Shown here piece by piece: positions 27,826 through 36,407 of a stretch of DNA of 64,000 bases. The stretch lies in contig NZ_FORP01000003.1 of assembly GCF_900114035.1 (NCBI RefSeq), positions 124,001-188,000 on the forward strand, written 5' to 3'. The notes under the pieces are model-generated. The model was not told the origin of the DNA and did not search any database. It was given only the letters and a program-made list of their open reading frames with translations. The stretch is from Amycolatopsis sacchari. GTDB lineage: Bacteria > Actinomycetota > Actinomycetes > Mycobacteriales > Pseudonocardiaceae. Positions within the stretch are counted from its first letter, which is position 1. The number at the start of each line of letters is the position of its first letter. The translations under genes and the position numbers were made by a program.

Positions 27826-29274
27826 TCACACAACTCCGAGGCTGCGCACGTGCCGGACGGCGTCCGGGATCGCGGCCAGGACCCCGCTCGCGGACACCGG
27901 CACCCCTCGCGCCGCGAGGTCCGCGGCCAGCGAATGCACATACGCCGCCGCCCCCGCCGCGAGCCACGGGTCCAGCCCGCTCGCGAGCAGTGCGCCGACG
28001 AGCCCGGACAGCACGTCACCGGAACCCGCGGTCGCCAGCCAGGACCCCCGCGCGACGTTCGCCAGCACCCGCCCGTCGGGAGCGGCGATCAGCGTGGTGT
28101 TGCCCTTGAGCAGCACGACCGCGTCGAAACGGCGGGCCGCCGCCTTGACCGCGGCCACCCGGTCTTCCCCGGGCGGGGCACCCGTGAGCCGCTCGAATTC
28201 ACCCGCGTGCGGCGTCAGCACCAACGGCGTGCCGGGGTCCCGCGCGTCGAGCACGTTCGGCTGCTGGGCGATCAACGTCGTGGCGTCGGCGTCCGCACAC
28301 ACCGGCACCCCGGCGGCGAGCACGTGCTCCAGCACCCGGCGCCCCTCGTTCCCGGTGCCGATCCCCGGCCCGACGACCCACGCCTGCACGCGGCCCGCGT
28401 CGGTCACCGAGCCCGTGGCGACGACCTCCGGCCAGCGGGACCGCACGACGTCCGCCGCCGGACCGGCGTAGCGCACCATGCCGGAGGTCGCGAGCACGGC
28501 CGAGCCGGTCGCGAGCACCGCCGCACCCGGGTAGGTCGCCGAACCGGCGGCGACGCCCGTGACACCCTGGCTGTACTTGTCGTCCCGCGGCCCCGGCACC
28601 GGCCAGGCGGCGCCGACGTCCACCGCGTCCAGCTGCTGGAGATCGGGGGCACCCAGCTCCGGCCCCAGCCCGATGTCGATCAGCACGACCTCGCCGCAGC
28701 GCTCGGGGTTGAGGACGTGCACGGGTTTGCGCGCGCCGAACGTCACCGTGCGCGCCGCGGTGATCGCCGGGCCGTCGACCGTCCCGTGGTCGGGGTCGAC
28801 CCCGCTGGGCAGGTCCACCGCGAGCACCGGCGCGCTGATGTGGTCGAGCAGGCCCGCGGCGTTCTCCCGCAGCGGGCCGCGTGCCTGCAACCCGACGATG
28901 CCGTCGATCACCAGGTCCGCCGCTTCGAGCACGGCCGGTGCCGCGTCGAGGCTGACGGTCCGCCCGCCTGCCCGGCGGAGCCCGGCGAGCCCGGCGGCGT
29001 GCGCCTTCTCCGGGTTGAGCAGCACTGCCGTGACGGCAACTCCGTGGCGGCGCAGGAACTTCCCCGCCCACAGCGCGTCACCGCCGTTGTTCCCCGCGCC
29101 GACGAGCAACGCGACGCGACTCGCGGCGACGCGGCCGGTGTGCGCCTCCAGCATGTTCACCGCCTGCACGGCGACACCGAAGGCGGCGCGCTGCATGAGC
29201 GCGCCCTCCGGGGTCTTCGCCAGCAGGCGTTCTTCGGCCTTGCGGATTCGGTCGGTGGTCCAGATGCCTTGCAC
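27826..29274 (-). CDS. nnr: Bifunctional NAD(P)H-hydrate epimerase / ADP-dependent dehydratase
   Basis: A 482-residue repair enzyme. The N-terminal YjeF_N epimerase domain shows VALLVGAGNNGGDALWAGKF and VDLPSGVDPDHG; the C-terminal ribokinase-like dehydratase shows PHAGEFERLTG, VLLKGNTTLIA and the ATP/ADP site ATAGSGDVLSGLVGALLASG. It converts damaged NADHX/NADPHX back to the cofactors. GTG 29274, 10 nt after the glmS stop, suggests cotranscription. The full bifunctional length is normal. Confidence 0.93.
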   Translation of the reverse strand: MQGIWTTDRIRKAEERLLAKTPEGALMQRAAFGVAVQAVNMLEAHTGRVAASRVALLVGAGNNGGDALWAGKFLRRHGVAVTAVLLNPEKAHAAGLAGLRRAGGRTVSLDAAPAVLEAADLVIDGIVGLQARGPLRENAAGLLDHISAPVLAVDLPSGVDPDHGTVDGPAITAARTVTFGARKPVHVLNPERCGEVVLIDIGLGPELGAPDLQQLDAVDVGAAWPVPGPRDDKYSQGVTGVAAGSATYPGAAVLATGSAVLATSGMVRYAGPAADVVRSRWPEVVATGSVTDAGRVQAWVVGPGIGTGNEGRRVLEHVLAAGVPVCADADATTLIAQQPNVLDARDPGTPLVLTPHAGEFERLTGAPPGEDRVAAVKAAARRFDAVVLLKGNTTLIAAPDGRVLANVARGSWLATAGSGDVLSGLVGALLASGLDPWLAAGAAAYVHSLAADLAARGVPVSASGVLAAIPDAVRHVRSLGVV

Positions 29275-29284
29275 CCGCCCCGTC

Positions 29285-31147
29285 TTACTCCACGGTCACC
29301 GACTTCGCCAGGTTCCGCGGCTTGTCCACGTCGTAACCACGCGCACGGGCGATCTCGGCGGCCAGCACCTGCAACGGCACGCTCGACACCAGCGGCTGCA
29401 ACAGCGTCGGCACGGCGGGCACCTCGATCAGCTCGTCCGCGAACGGGCGCACGGTGTCGTCGCCCTCCTCGGCGATGACGATCGTGCGGGCACCCCGCGC
29501 CTGGATCTCGCTGATGTTCGACACCAGCTTCGCGTGCAGCGTCGCGCGCCCCTTCGGCGAGGGCATCACCACGACGACCGGCAGGCCCTCCTCGATCAGC
29601 GCGATCGGCCCGTGCTTGAGCTCGCCCGCCGCGAAACCCTCCGCGTGCATGTACGCCAGCTCCTTGAGCTTGAGCGCACCTTCCAGCGCCACCGGGAAAC
29701 CGACGTGCCTGCCCAGGAACAACACGGCCTTCGAATCCGCGATCCGGCGACCCAGCGCCCGCACGTCCTCCACAGTGGACAGTACTTTGTGGACGGCGGC
29801 GGGCATCGCCTCCAGCTCGGCGAACTCGCGGGCGACCTCGTCCGGGTACTTCGTGCCGCGGGCCTGCGCGAGCGCGAGGCCCACCAGGTAGTTCGCCGCG
29901 ACCTGCGAGGTGAACGTCTTCGTCGCCGCGACGCCGACCTCCGGGCCGGCGTGGGTGTAGAGCACCGCGTCGGACTCACGCGGGATCTGCGCGCCGTTGG
30001 TGTTGCAGATCGCGAGCACCCGCGCCTTCTGCCCGCGCGCGTGCCGCACCGCCTCCAGCGTGTCGGCCGTCTCGCCGGACTGCGAGATCGCGACGACGAG
30101 GGTGTCGCGGTCCAGCACCGGGTCGCGGTAGCGGAACTCGCTCGCCAGCTCGACCTCGACGGGCAGCCGCGTCCAGTGCTCGATGGCGTACTTCGCGATC
30201 AGCCCGGAGTGGTAGGCGGTGCCGCACGCGACGACGAACACCTTGTCCACGTCACGCAGGTCCTGGTCGGTCAGGCGCTGCTCGTCGAGCACGATGCGGC
30301 CGCCGTCGAAGTGCCCGCGCAGCGTGTTGGCGAGCGCCTCCGGCTGCTCCTCGATCTCCTTGAGCATGAAGTAGTCGTGGCCGCCCTTCTCGGCGGCCGA
30401 CAGGTCCCACGCCACCGTGAAGGGCTTGGCCTGCGCGGGTTCCCCGGCGAAGTCGGTGACCTCGTAGCCGTCGCGGGTGATCGCGACCAGCTGGTCCTGC
30501 CCCAGCTCGACGGCCTCGCGCGTGTGCTCGATGAACGCGGCCACGTCGGAGGCGACGAACGTCTCCCCCTCGCCGACGCCGACCACCAGCGGGGAGGACC
30601 GGCGCGCGGCGACGATCAGATCCGGCTCGTCGGCGTGCGTGACGACCAGGGTGAACGCGCCTTCGAGGCGGCGACACACGGTCCGCACGCTCGCGGGCAG
30701 GTCACCCGCGGTGGGGCCGTCGGCGTAGGCGCGGGCGATCAGGTGGGCGGTGGTCTCGGTGTCGGTGTCGCTGGTCAGCTCGACCCCGTCGGCCTCCAGC
30801 TCCGCGCGCAGGACGGCGAAGTTCTCGATGATCCCGTTGTGCACCACGGCGACGCGGCCGCTCGTGTCCCGGTGGGGGTGGGAGTTGCGGTCCACGGGTG
30901 CGCCGTGCGTCGCCCAGCGCGTGTGGCCCATCCCGGCCGTGCCCGCGAACCGTTCGCGACCGGTGGCGTCGAGCTGCTGTTCCAGGTTGGCGAGGCGGCC
31001 GGCCTTGCGTTCGACGGTCAGCGCGCCGGCCCCGTCGAGCACGGCGACCCCGGCGGAGTCGTAACCCCGGTACTCCATTCGCCGGAGCCCGCCCAGTACG
31101 ACGTCGAGCGCCGGGCGGTGCCCGACATAACCCACGATTCCACACAC
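29285..31147 (-). CDS. glmS: Glutamine--fructose-6-phosphate aminotransferase (isomerizing)
   Basis: A 620-residue enzyme making glucosamine-6-phosphate. The Cys2 nucleophile follows the initiator (MCGIVGYVGHRPALDVVLGG); glutaminase motifs include MGHTRWATHGAP and VVHNGIIENF; two SIS domains contain VACGTAYHSG, ISQSGETADTLEAV and the C-terminal KPRNLAKSVTVE. GTG 31147 start. With glmM about 8 kb away it feeds UDP-GlcNAc synthesis. I see no glmS-ribozyme sequence upstream. Confidence 0.96.
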   Translation of the reverse strand: MCGIVGYVGHRPALDVVLGGLRRMEYRGYDSAGVAVLDGAGALTVERKAGRLANLEQQLDATGRERFAGTAGMGHTRWATHGAPVDRNSHPHRDTSGRVAVVHNGIIENFAVLRAELEADGVELTSDTDTETTAHLIARAYADGPTAGDLPASVRTVCRRLEGAFTLVVTHADEPDLIVAARRSSPLVVGVGEGETFVASDVAAFIEHTREAVELGQDQLVAITRDGYEVTDFAGEPAQAKPFTVAWDLSAAEKGGHDYFMLKEIEEQPEALANTLRGHFDGGRIVLDEQRLTDQDLRDVDKVFVVACGTAYHSGLIAKYAIEHWTRLPVEVELASEFRYRDPVLDRDTLVVAISQSGETADTLEAVRHARGQKARVLAICNTNGAQIPRESDAVLYTHAGPEVGVAATKTFTSQVAANYLVGLALAQARGTKYPDEVAREFAELEAMPAAVHKVLSTVEDVRALGRRIADSKAVLFLGRHVGFPVALEGALKLKELAYMHAEGFAAGELKHGPIALIEEGLPVVVVMPSPKGRATLHAKLVSNISEIQARGARTIVIAEEGDDTVRPFADELIEVPAVPTLLQPLVSSVPLQVLAAEIARARGYDVDKPRNLAKSVTVE

Positions 31148-31218
31148 CCGGACGAGGGTACTGGCGCGCGTGGCGCCTCGGCTGGGGGCGGGGGCGGGGC
31201 TGGCCTATTCTTCAGGCC

Positions 31219-32031
31219 ATGGCCAGCAAGCCGAAGGAACTGCTCGAGGAGCTGTCGCACCCGGGGCCGCACGACGTGGTGCGCGGCAACCTCGCGCTCG
31301 CCGGGCTGCCCGGTGTGGTGTTCACCCCGCGGAGCGGTCTCGGCCTGCCGGGCGTCGCGTTCGGACACGGGTGGCTGCAGCCGCCCGGGCGGTACCGGGA
31401 GTTGCTGAGCCACCTGGCGAGCTGGGGCATCGTCGCGGCGGCCCCGGCGACGCAGCGCGGGCCGCTGCCGTCGCACCGGATGTTCGCCGCGGATCTGCGG
31501 TCCACGCTGGACATCGTGACCGGTGTGCGGCTGGGGCCGGGTGGTATCAGCGTCGACCCGGCGAAGCTGGGGCTGGCGGGGCACTCGGTCGGTGGTGGCG
31601 CCGCGGTGCTGGCCGCGGCCGGGGACGAGAGGGTGAAGGCGGTGGCCACGTTCGCCGCCGCGCAGACCCTGCCACCCGCGACGGAGGCGGCGCGGAAGCT
31701 GACCGTCCCGGGCCTGCACCTCGCCGCGAAGGGTGATCTGGTGACCCCGGCAACGGGCAACGCCGAAGCGATCGCCAAGGCCTGGGGCGGCCCGGTGCAA
31801 CTCAGGATTCTCGACAAGTCGACACACCTCGCGGTGACGGAGGGCAGCCACTGGAGCCAGCGGCTGCTGCAGGGCAAACCGCAACGGCGCACGCAGCGCC
31901 TGGTGCGCGTGCTGTTCACGGCGTTCTTCCTGACGCACCTCACAGGCACCGACAAGTGGCGCCCGCTGCTGACCACAGACCTCAAACGCGCCACGATCGA
32001 TTTCGACCCGAGTCTGGACGCGGCGGCCTGA
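31219..32031 (+). CDS. Alpha/beta hydrolase (dienelactone-hydrolase/PET-hydrolase-like)
   Basis: A 270-residue cytosolic hydrolase starting at ATG 31219. It shows FGHGWLQPPGRYRELLSHLA, the nucleophile elbow LGLAGHSVGGGAAVLAAA, a late acid in AAKGDLVTPATGNAE and a catalytic His in DKSTHLAVTEGSH. There is no signal peptide. The ATG follows a TATTCT hexamer by only 7 nt, which would suit a leaderless transcript. Divergent from glmS with a 71-bp gap. Substrate unknown. Confidence 0.78.
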   Translation: MASKPKELLEELSHPGPHDVVRGNLALAGLPGVVFTPRSGLGLPGVAFGHGWLQPPGRYRELLSHLASWGIVAAAPATQRGPLPSHRMFAADLRSTLDIVTGVRLGPGGISVDPAKLGLAGHSVGGGAAVLAAAGDERVKAVATFAAAQTLPPATEAARKLTVPGLHLAAKGDLVTPATGNAEAIAKAWGGPVQLRILDKSTHLAVTEGSHWSQRLLQGKPQRRTQRLVRVLFTAFFLTHLTGTDKWRPLLTTDLKRATIDFDPSLDAAA

Positions 32032-32039
32032 CCCTCGGG

Positions 32040-32815
32040 CGGGGCGGGGCCCGGCGCGGCCGGGTGCGGCGCGGCCGCGGCTCAGCGGCCGGAGGCAGGC
32101 TGAGCAGCGCGGCTGGGCGGCGGGCCTGCGGCCGCGGGCGGCGCGGCCGCAGGCTCAGCGGTGCGGCTGGGCGGCGCGGCTGGCTGGGCGCGGCCAGAGG
32201 CCACTGCGGAGCGGGGCGGCGCGGCCGCGGGCTGAGCGGTGCGGCCGCAGGCTGAGCCGCTGGAGGCGAGCTGAGCAGCCGGGCGCTGCACAGCGGCCGA
32301 GTGCTCCGGTGCGCGCCGCGGAGGCGGCCGGGCGCCGCGGAGTGCTGCGCGGTCGGGAGCTGCGAGGATGGCCGGGCGCCGTGGGTTGCCGGGCGCGGCG
32401 CGGCCGCGGGCTGAGCGGCGCGGCTGGCCCGGCGCGGCCGGAGGCCACTGCGGAGCGGGTGCCGCGCGACCGCGGGCTGAGGGGCGCGGCCGGGCGCGGT
32501 CCGGGGTGGCTGATGCTGAGCGACCGCCCGGGCGCTGCACGGCGGCCGGGCGCTGAGCGAGTGACCGGTTGCTGCACAAGGCAGCGCCGGTGACCTGGCA
32601 GCGGATTCCGCACGCGAAGCCGCCGAGATGTGCCAGGTGGCCGGGGATGTGCCAGGTGCAGGCGCACTCCCCGTCTCGACCGCAGCGGTGCGTCGGCGAG
32701 CCACCACGGCAACCGGCCCCAAGCCTCCCCCTGCCAGGCCAGCCACGACACAGCGCCAGCCACGACAACCGGCCACCCCAAGGCCCCACCAACCCCACCG
32801 CCCCGGCGAAGGGCG
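32040..32815. repeat. GC-rich low-complexity repeat region, no convincing gene
   Basis: About 600 bp (32,040-32,640) built from degenerate repeats of GCGGCCGCGGGCTGAGCGG and GCGCGGCTGG-like units; one longer copy pair lies near 32,190 and 32,434 (offset 244 bp, around GGCCACTGCGGAGCGG). The last 170 bp are unique but non-coding in appearance. All reading frames through it give only Arg/Pro/Ala/Ser strings. It separates the hydrolase from the WXG operon. Confidence 0.7.
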
Positions 32816-33217
32816 TCAGCGCAGCCAGCTGCGGTTGGACAGGTCGTCCTCGTCGAAGTCGTCTCGGGAGTGGCGGCCTCGGCGTGGCTGCGGGTCGGCG
32901 GGGGGTGGCTGGCGCGGGGTGAAGGACTCGGTTCCCGCCGGGCCGAAGTCGTCCTCCTGCGGGCCGAACTTCATCTCCGTGCTCTTGTCCCCCAGCGCCT
33001 TCTCGGTGGCCCAGCCCCCGGCCTCGCGCTCCCGCCTGCCCAGCTCGCGGCGGTGCTGGACGTACCGCTCCGCCGCCTTCACCTGCTTGGTCATGTACTC
33101 CTGCGACCGGGCCTGGATCTCCTGCCCCTGCCGGTCCAGCAACGCCCGCCGGTCCGCCTGCTCGCGGACCAGGCCGTCCATCCTGGCCTTCAACCGCCGG
33201 ATCTCGTCCGAGACCAT
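32816..33217 (-). CDS. Small coiled-coil protein with disordered tail (T7SS-associated)
   Basis: A 133-residue protein. Residues 1-70 are charged and helical with heptad-like spacing (VSDEIRRLKARMDGLVREQA, then YMTKQVKAAERYVQHRRELG); the rest is Pro/Asp/Arg-rich and disordered. No recognised domain. It lies 23 nt after the 831-residue WXG protein on the same strand, so it is probably the third gene of that operon and may be a chaperone or partner of it (inference). Confidence 0.6.
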   Translation of the reverse strand: MVSDEIRRLKARMDGLVREQADRRALLDRQGQEIQARSQEYMTKQVKAAERYVQHRRELGRREREAGGWATEKALGDKSTEMKFGPQEDDFGPAGTESFTPRQPPPADPQPRRGRHSRDDFDEDDLSNRSWLR

Positions 33218-33240
33218 GCGCCCCTCCTCGTCCCGCGGCC

Positions 33241-35736
33241 CTACCGCTGGGTGACCGACCGGTCGCCCTCGTCGTCGAGCGAACCGCTGATGCGGCCGCC
33301 CGCCCCACCGGAGTTGAAGATCCCGCCGTCGATGCGGTACGCCCGGGAACTGCGCTCCTGGTCCTCACCACCACCACCGCCGGCGGCACCCATGCCACCC
33401 ATCATGCCGCCCAGCGAACCCAGGCTGCCGAGCCCACCGGACCCAGCCGCACCACCGGCACCGCCGCCCTGCTGCTGCGTCGCCAGCGCCTCGGTCCCGA
33501 TCGGCTGCACCCCGGGCACCGCGTGCTGCTGCATCGACGCACCGGTCTGCTCCCCCGGCGCCAGCGAGGACGCGTCACCCAGCGAACCACCGCTCGTCAC
33601 GCCCGCGACCCCGGCACCGATCGGCTCGCTCGTGGCGGGCACCGTCTGCTCGAAACCACCCGCGCCGTCCGGCACAGGTCCCGAAGCCGCCGCAGGCTGG
33701 ATCGAAACGTCCGACTGCCCGCCACCGAAACCGCCGTCCGGCACGGGACCCGAAGCCGCGGCAGGCTGGATCGAGACGTCCGAGTGCGCACCGCCGACGG
33801 AAGCACCACCACCGACGGAAGCACCCGAACCCTGCGGCACGTCGCCGCTGACGGGCCGTGGCGCCGAGCCGTCGTCCTTCCCGACCAGGCTCTCCGCCCC
33901 CGGCTTCTCCTCGCCGAGGGTGTACTTCGTCGGCTCGCCGGTGCCGTCGTCGATCGTGACGACGGTCGGGCCGTCCGGCCCCTCCGGACGTTCCGCGGTG
34001 ATCTTGAGGTTGCCGTCCTCGATGTGGATCTTGCCGTCGGGCCCCGGCCGGTACGCGCCGTCCGGCCCCGGCTGACCCGGCGCCACACCAGGACCCTGCG
34101 GGCCGAAAGACGGCTGCCCGGTCCCGGTTTCCTTGCCGTCGCCCCAGTCGAGCTGGTAGTCCTTCGGCTTCCCGGTGCCGTCGTCGACCGAGATGCCCAT
34201 CTTGCCGTCGGCGCCCGGCTCGGACATCTCGATCTTCTTGTCGCCCTGCTCGACGGTCAGCGTCTCCGGCTCGTCGCCCGCGTCCTTGATCGCCTCGCCC
34301 GTCTTCGGGTCGATCGGGTACGGCTCGCCGGTCTCCGGGTCGACCTCCATCGGCTTGCCCGTGTACGGGTTGATCCCCTGCTGCGCCTCCTGCTTCGCCG
34401 CGTCCGCGGTCGCCGACGGGTCCGGTGTGGACGGTGTCGACGGTGTGGACGGCACCGTGGCGGACGGCGGCGTCGTGCTCCCGCCACCGCCGCTTCCCGT
34501 TCCCCCACCACCGGTCCCGGTGCCGCCGCCACCGGTGTTCCCGTTGTGGTCGCCGGTACCGCTCGGCTTCGTCTCACCGGTGGGCTGCTTGGCGCCCTCG
34601 AACTCGTTCTTGATCTTGCCCATGACGTCGTCGAGGGCGTCGTAGGCCTGGTTCACCAGGTCCAGCGTGTCCTTGCAGGTCTTGTCGAACCCCTTGTACA
34701 GCCGGTCCCACATGTCCGGGTTGAACTGGTTCTGGACCCACTGCTTGGCCAGGTCCTGGCCCTGCTTCTTGATGTCGTCGTCGTCGCAGCAGCCGTCGTC
34801 GTTGAGCGTCTCGACGAGGTTGGTGCCGAAGTTGACGTCCATCCAGCCGGCGATCGCCTTCAGGTCGTCCTTCTCGGCGTGCTCGCCGTTCGCGACCGCG
34901 ACGACCTTCTGCGCCATGTTGTAGTCGGCCTTGCCGACCTGGTCGGTGTACATCGCGACGACCGCGTCGGCCTTGCCCTTGCACAGCTGGAAGACAGTGT
35001 GCACCGCCGTCGTGGTCGCCTCGTGCGCGTCCTCGAGGGTCTGCGCCAGCTTGTTCGCCTTGGGCAGGATCTGGTCGTTGTAGTGGTCCGACGCGGCGTC
35101 CGCGCCCGCACCGCTCCACGTCTGGAACAGGGTGCTCAGCGTGGTGCCGGTGTCCTTGACGGCCTGGTCCACCGTGGTGGCACCGGTCTTGAAGTGGTCG
35201 GCGTCGGCGAGGAAGTTCTCGAAGCTGATGCCGCGCTGCTCGTCGAAGCGCTTCTTGATGTCGTTGTTGAAGTCCAGCGGCCGCGTGTTGCCCCGGCAGT
35301 CGTCCGGGATCTTCGCGAGCAGCGAGCCGAAGGTCTGGAACACCTTGAGCGCGGGCTCGGCCGCGTCGAACAGCTCGTCCGACGTCTTGGTGCCGGTGCC
35401 GCCCGGCGCGGGCGCCTGCTTGCCGTCGAGCTGCGTCTTGCCCTCGTCGACGGCCTTCTTTTCTTCACGCTCGTTGTAGCTCGCCTGGTCCCCGGCCTTC
35501 TTCGCGGCGTCGTAGGCCGCGTCGGTGCCCTGGAACCCGAGCATCGGGGTCGCGTTGTACGCCTCCGCGTACCGCGCCGCCTCGTCACGCTCCTCCTTCG
35601 TGGAGGACGACGGCATGCCCTCGAACAGCGGCGCCTGGTTCTCCTGCTGCCACGCGCTGATCAGCATCGTCTTCTGCTCGGGCGGCACGCTCGGGTCGTC
35701 GAGCAGCGCCTTGACCTCGGACCACTTCTTGGCCAT
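33241..35736 (-). CDS. Large WXG-type candidate T7SS substrate (831 aa)
   Basis: An 831-residue acidic protein. An N-terminal helical domain (about 1-380) includes LFQTWSGAGADAASDHYNDQ, a W-x-G turn between long helices, like PPE/WXG100 proteins. It is followed by a Gly/Ser/Thr/Pro linker, then repeats of the type PETGEPYPIDPKTGEAI and VTIDDGTGEPTKYTLGEEKP, and a Gly-rich end. A 17-residue block (SDVSIQPAAASGPVPDG) occurs twice near 600-660. Two adjacent Cys (DDGCCDDDD) stand out. No signal peptide. ATG 35736 overlaps the upstream small gene stop by one base. Probably secreted by the ESX system or placed at the cell surface (inference). Confidence 0.65.
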   Translation of the reverse strand: MAKKWSEVKALLDDPSVPPEQKTMLISAWQQENQAPLFEGMPSSSTKEERDEAARYAEAYNATPMLGFQGTDAAYDAAKKAGDQASYNEREEKKAVDEGKTQLDGKQAPAPGGTGTKTSDELFDAAEPALKVFQTFGSLLAKIPDDCRGNTRPLDFNNDIKKRFDEQRGISFENFLADADHFKTGATTVDQAVKDTGTTLSTLFQTWSGAGADAASDHYNDQILPKANKLAQTLEDAHEATTTAVHTVFQLCKGKADAVVAMYTDQVGKADYNMAQKVVAVANGEHAEKDDLKAIAGWMDVNFGTNLVETLNDDGCCDDDDIKKQGQDLAKQWVQNQFNPDMWDRLYKGFDKTCKDTLDLVNQAYDALDDVMGKIKNEFEGAKQPTGETKPSGTGDHNGNTGGGGTGTGGGGTGSGGGGSTTPPSATVPSTPSTPSTPDPSATADAAKQEAQQGINPYTGKPMEVDPETGEPYPIDPKTGEAIKDAGDEPETLTVEQGDKKIEMSEPGADGKMGISVDDGTGKPKDYQLDWGDGKETGTGQPSFGPQGPGVAPGQPGPDGAYRPGPDGKIHIEDGNLKITAERPEGPDGPTVVTIDDGTGEPTKYTLGEEKPGAESLVGKDDGSAPRPVSGDVPQGSGASVGGGASVGGAHSDVSIQPAAASGPVPDGGFGGGQSDVSIQPAAASGPVPDGAGGFEQTVPATSEPIGAGVAGVTSGGSLGDASSLAPGEQTGASMQQHAVPGVQPIGTEALATQQQGGGAGGAAGSGGLGSLGSLGGMMGGMGAAGGGGGEDQERSSRAYRIDGGIFNSGGAGGRISGSLDDEGDRSVTQR

Positions 35737-36047
35737 CAGACGGTCCCCGCATTCGAGATCGCGTTGCCCTGCGCGTGGTCGTTCTCGGCGTAGCTGCGGC
35801 CGCCGGAGCCGATGTTGGCGCCGAACGCGTTGAGCGTGTTGCTGTACCCGCTCACGGCCTGCCACAGGGTCTGCACGCCGGTGGTGTACTTCTGGGCGTG
35901 GTCGCCGTGGGCCTGGCCGAAGCCCTGCGCCGTCACGGGCGAGCTGGCGAGGTCGGTGTTCTTGTCCGGCAGGTCCTCGGCCACCTGCGTGATCTTCTTC
36001 GACGCCGAGGCCATCGCGTCGGTGCTCGCGGTGTAGCCGCCGCTCAT
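35736..36047 (-). CDS. EspC-like small T7SS protein (103 aa)
   Basis: A 103-residue helical protein beginning MSGGYTASTDAMASASKKIT. It has the size of ESX-associated EspC-like proteins, a central GVQTLWQAVSGYSNTLNAFG helix and a C-terminal Y-x-x-x-D signal (SYAEND), the export tag of type VII substrates. GAGGGGG precedes ATG 36047. Its gene overlaps that of the large WXG protein, suggesting a secreted pair like Esx partners. Family membership is by resemblance only. Confidence 0.65.
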   Translation of the reverse strand: MSGGYTASTDAMASASKKITQVAEDLPDKNTDLASSPVTAQGFGQAHGDHAQKYTTGVQTLWQAVSGYSNTLNAFGANIGSGGRSYAENDHAQGNAISNAGTV

Positions 36048-36146
36048 GTCCGAGTCCCCCTCACCAGGTGTGCTTACGGCAGTTCCGACGCACGTCCCCG
36101 GCGCGCGGTGCCGTTGCCCGTGCAAAGAATGTACTCACCCGCCGCG

Positions 36147-36407
36147 TCACCGCGCAGCCGTTTCACCTGGTTTGTTCCGCAGTGCCTCGGTCAGGATCCG
36201 CGCGACGGACTCGACGTCGGTCAGCTGGTCGCGCTCGTCGAGGTCGATGGTGACCTCGAAGAAGACCTCCAGCGTGGCGAGCAGCCGGATGCGCCCCTTG
36301 GAGTCGATGCCCAGCTCCTCCAGCGGGGTGTCCGGCCGCACGCGTTCGGGGTCGAGCAGGAAGGTGTCGCACACGAGCTTGCGGACCTCGGCGACGTGAT
36401 CAGACAT
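36147..36407 (-). CDS. Acyl carrier protein
   Basis: An 86-residue carrier protein with four predicted helices. The phosphopantetheine Ser is Ser36 in EELGIDSKGRIRLLATLE; the usual DSL is DSK here, a noticeable change next to the attachment residue. The gene start overlaps the fatty-acyl-AMP ligase stop by 8 nt, so the carrier is the obvious acceptor of the ligase product. Confidence 0.8.
   Translation of the reverse strand: MSDHVAEVRKLVCDTFLLDPERVRPDTPLEELGIDSKGRIRLLATLEVFFEVTIDLDERDQLTDVESVARILTEALRNKPGETAAR

Noticed and set aside
31148-31218. glmS ribozyme or riboswitch upstream of glmS
   Set aside because: The leader is short and has none of the conserved core; such ribozymes are not usual in actinobacteria.
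32082-33398. Long minus-strand frames through the repeat block
   Set aside because: Pro/Arg/Ala strings arising from GC repeats; no start context and they overlap the coiled-coil gene in another frame.
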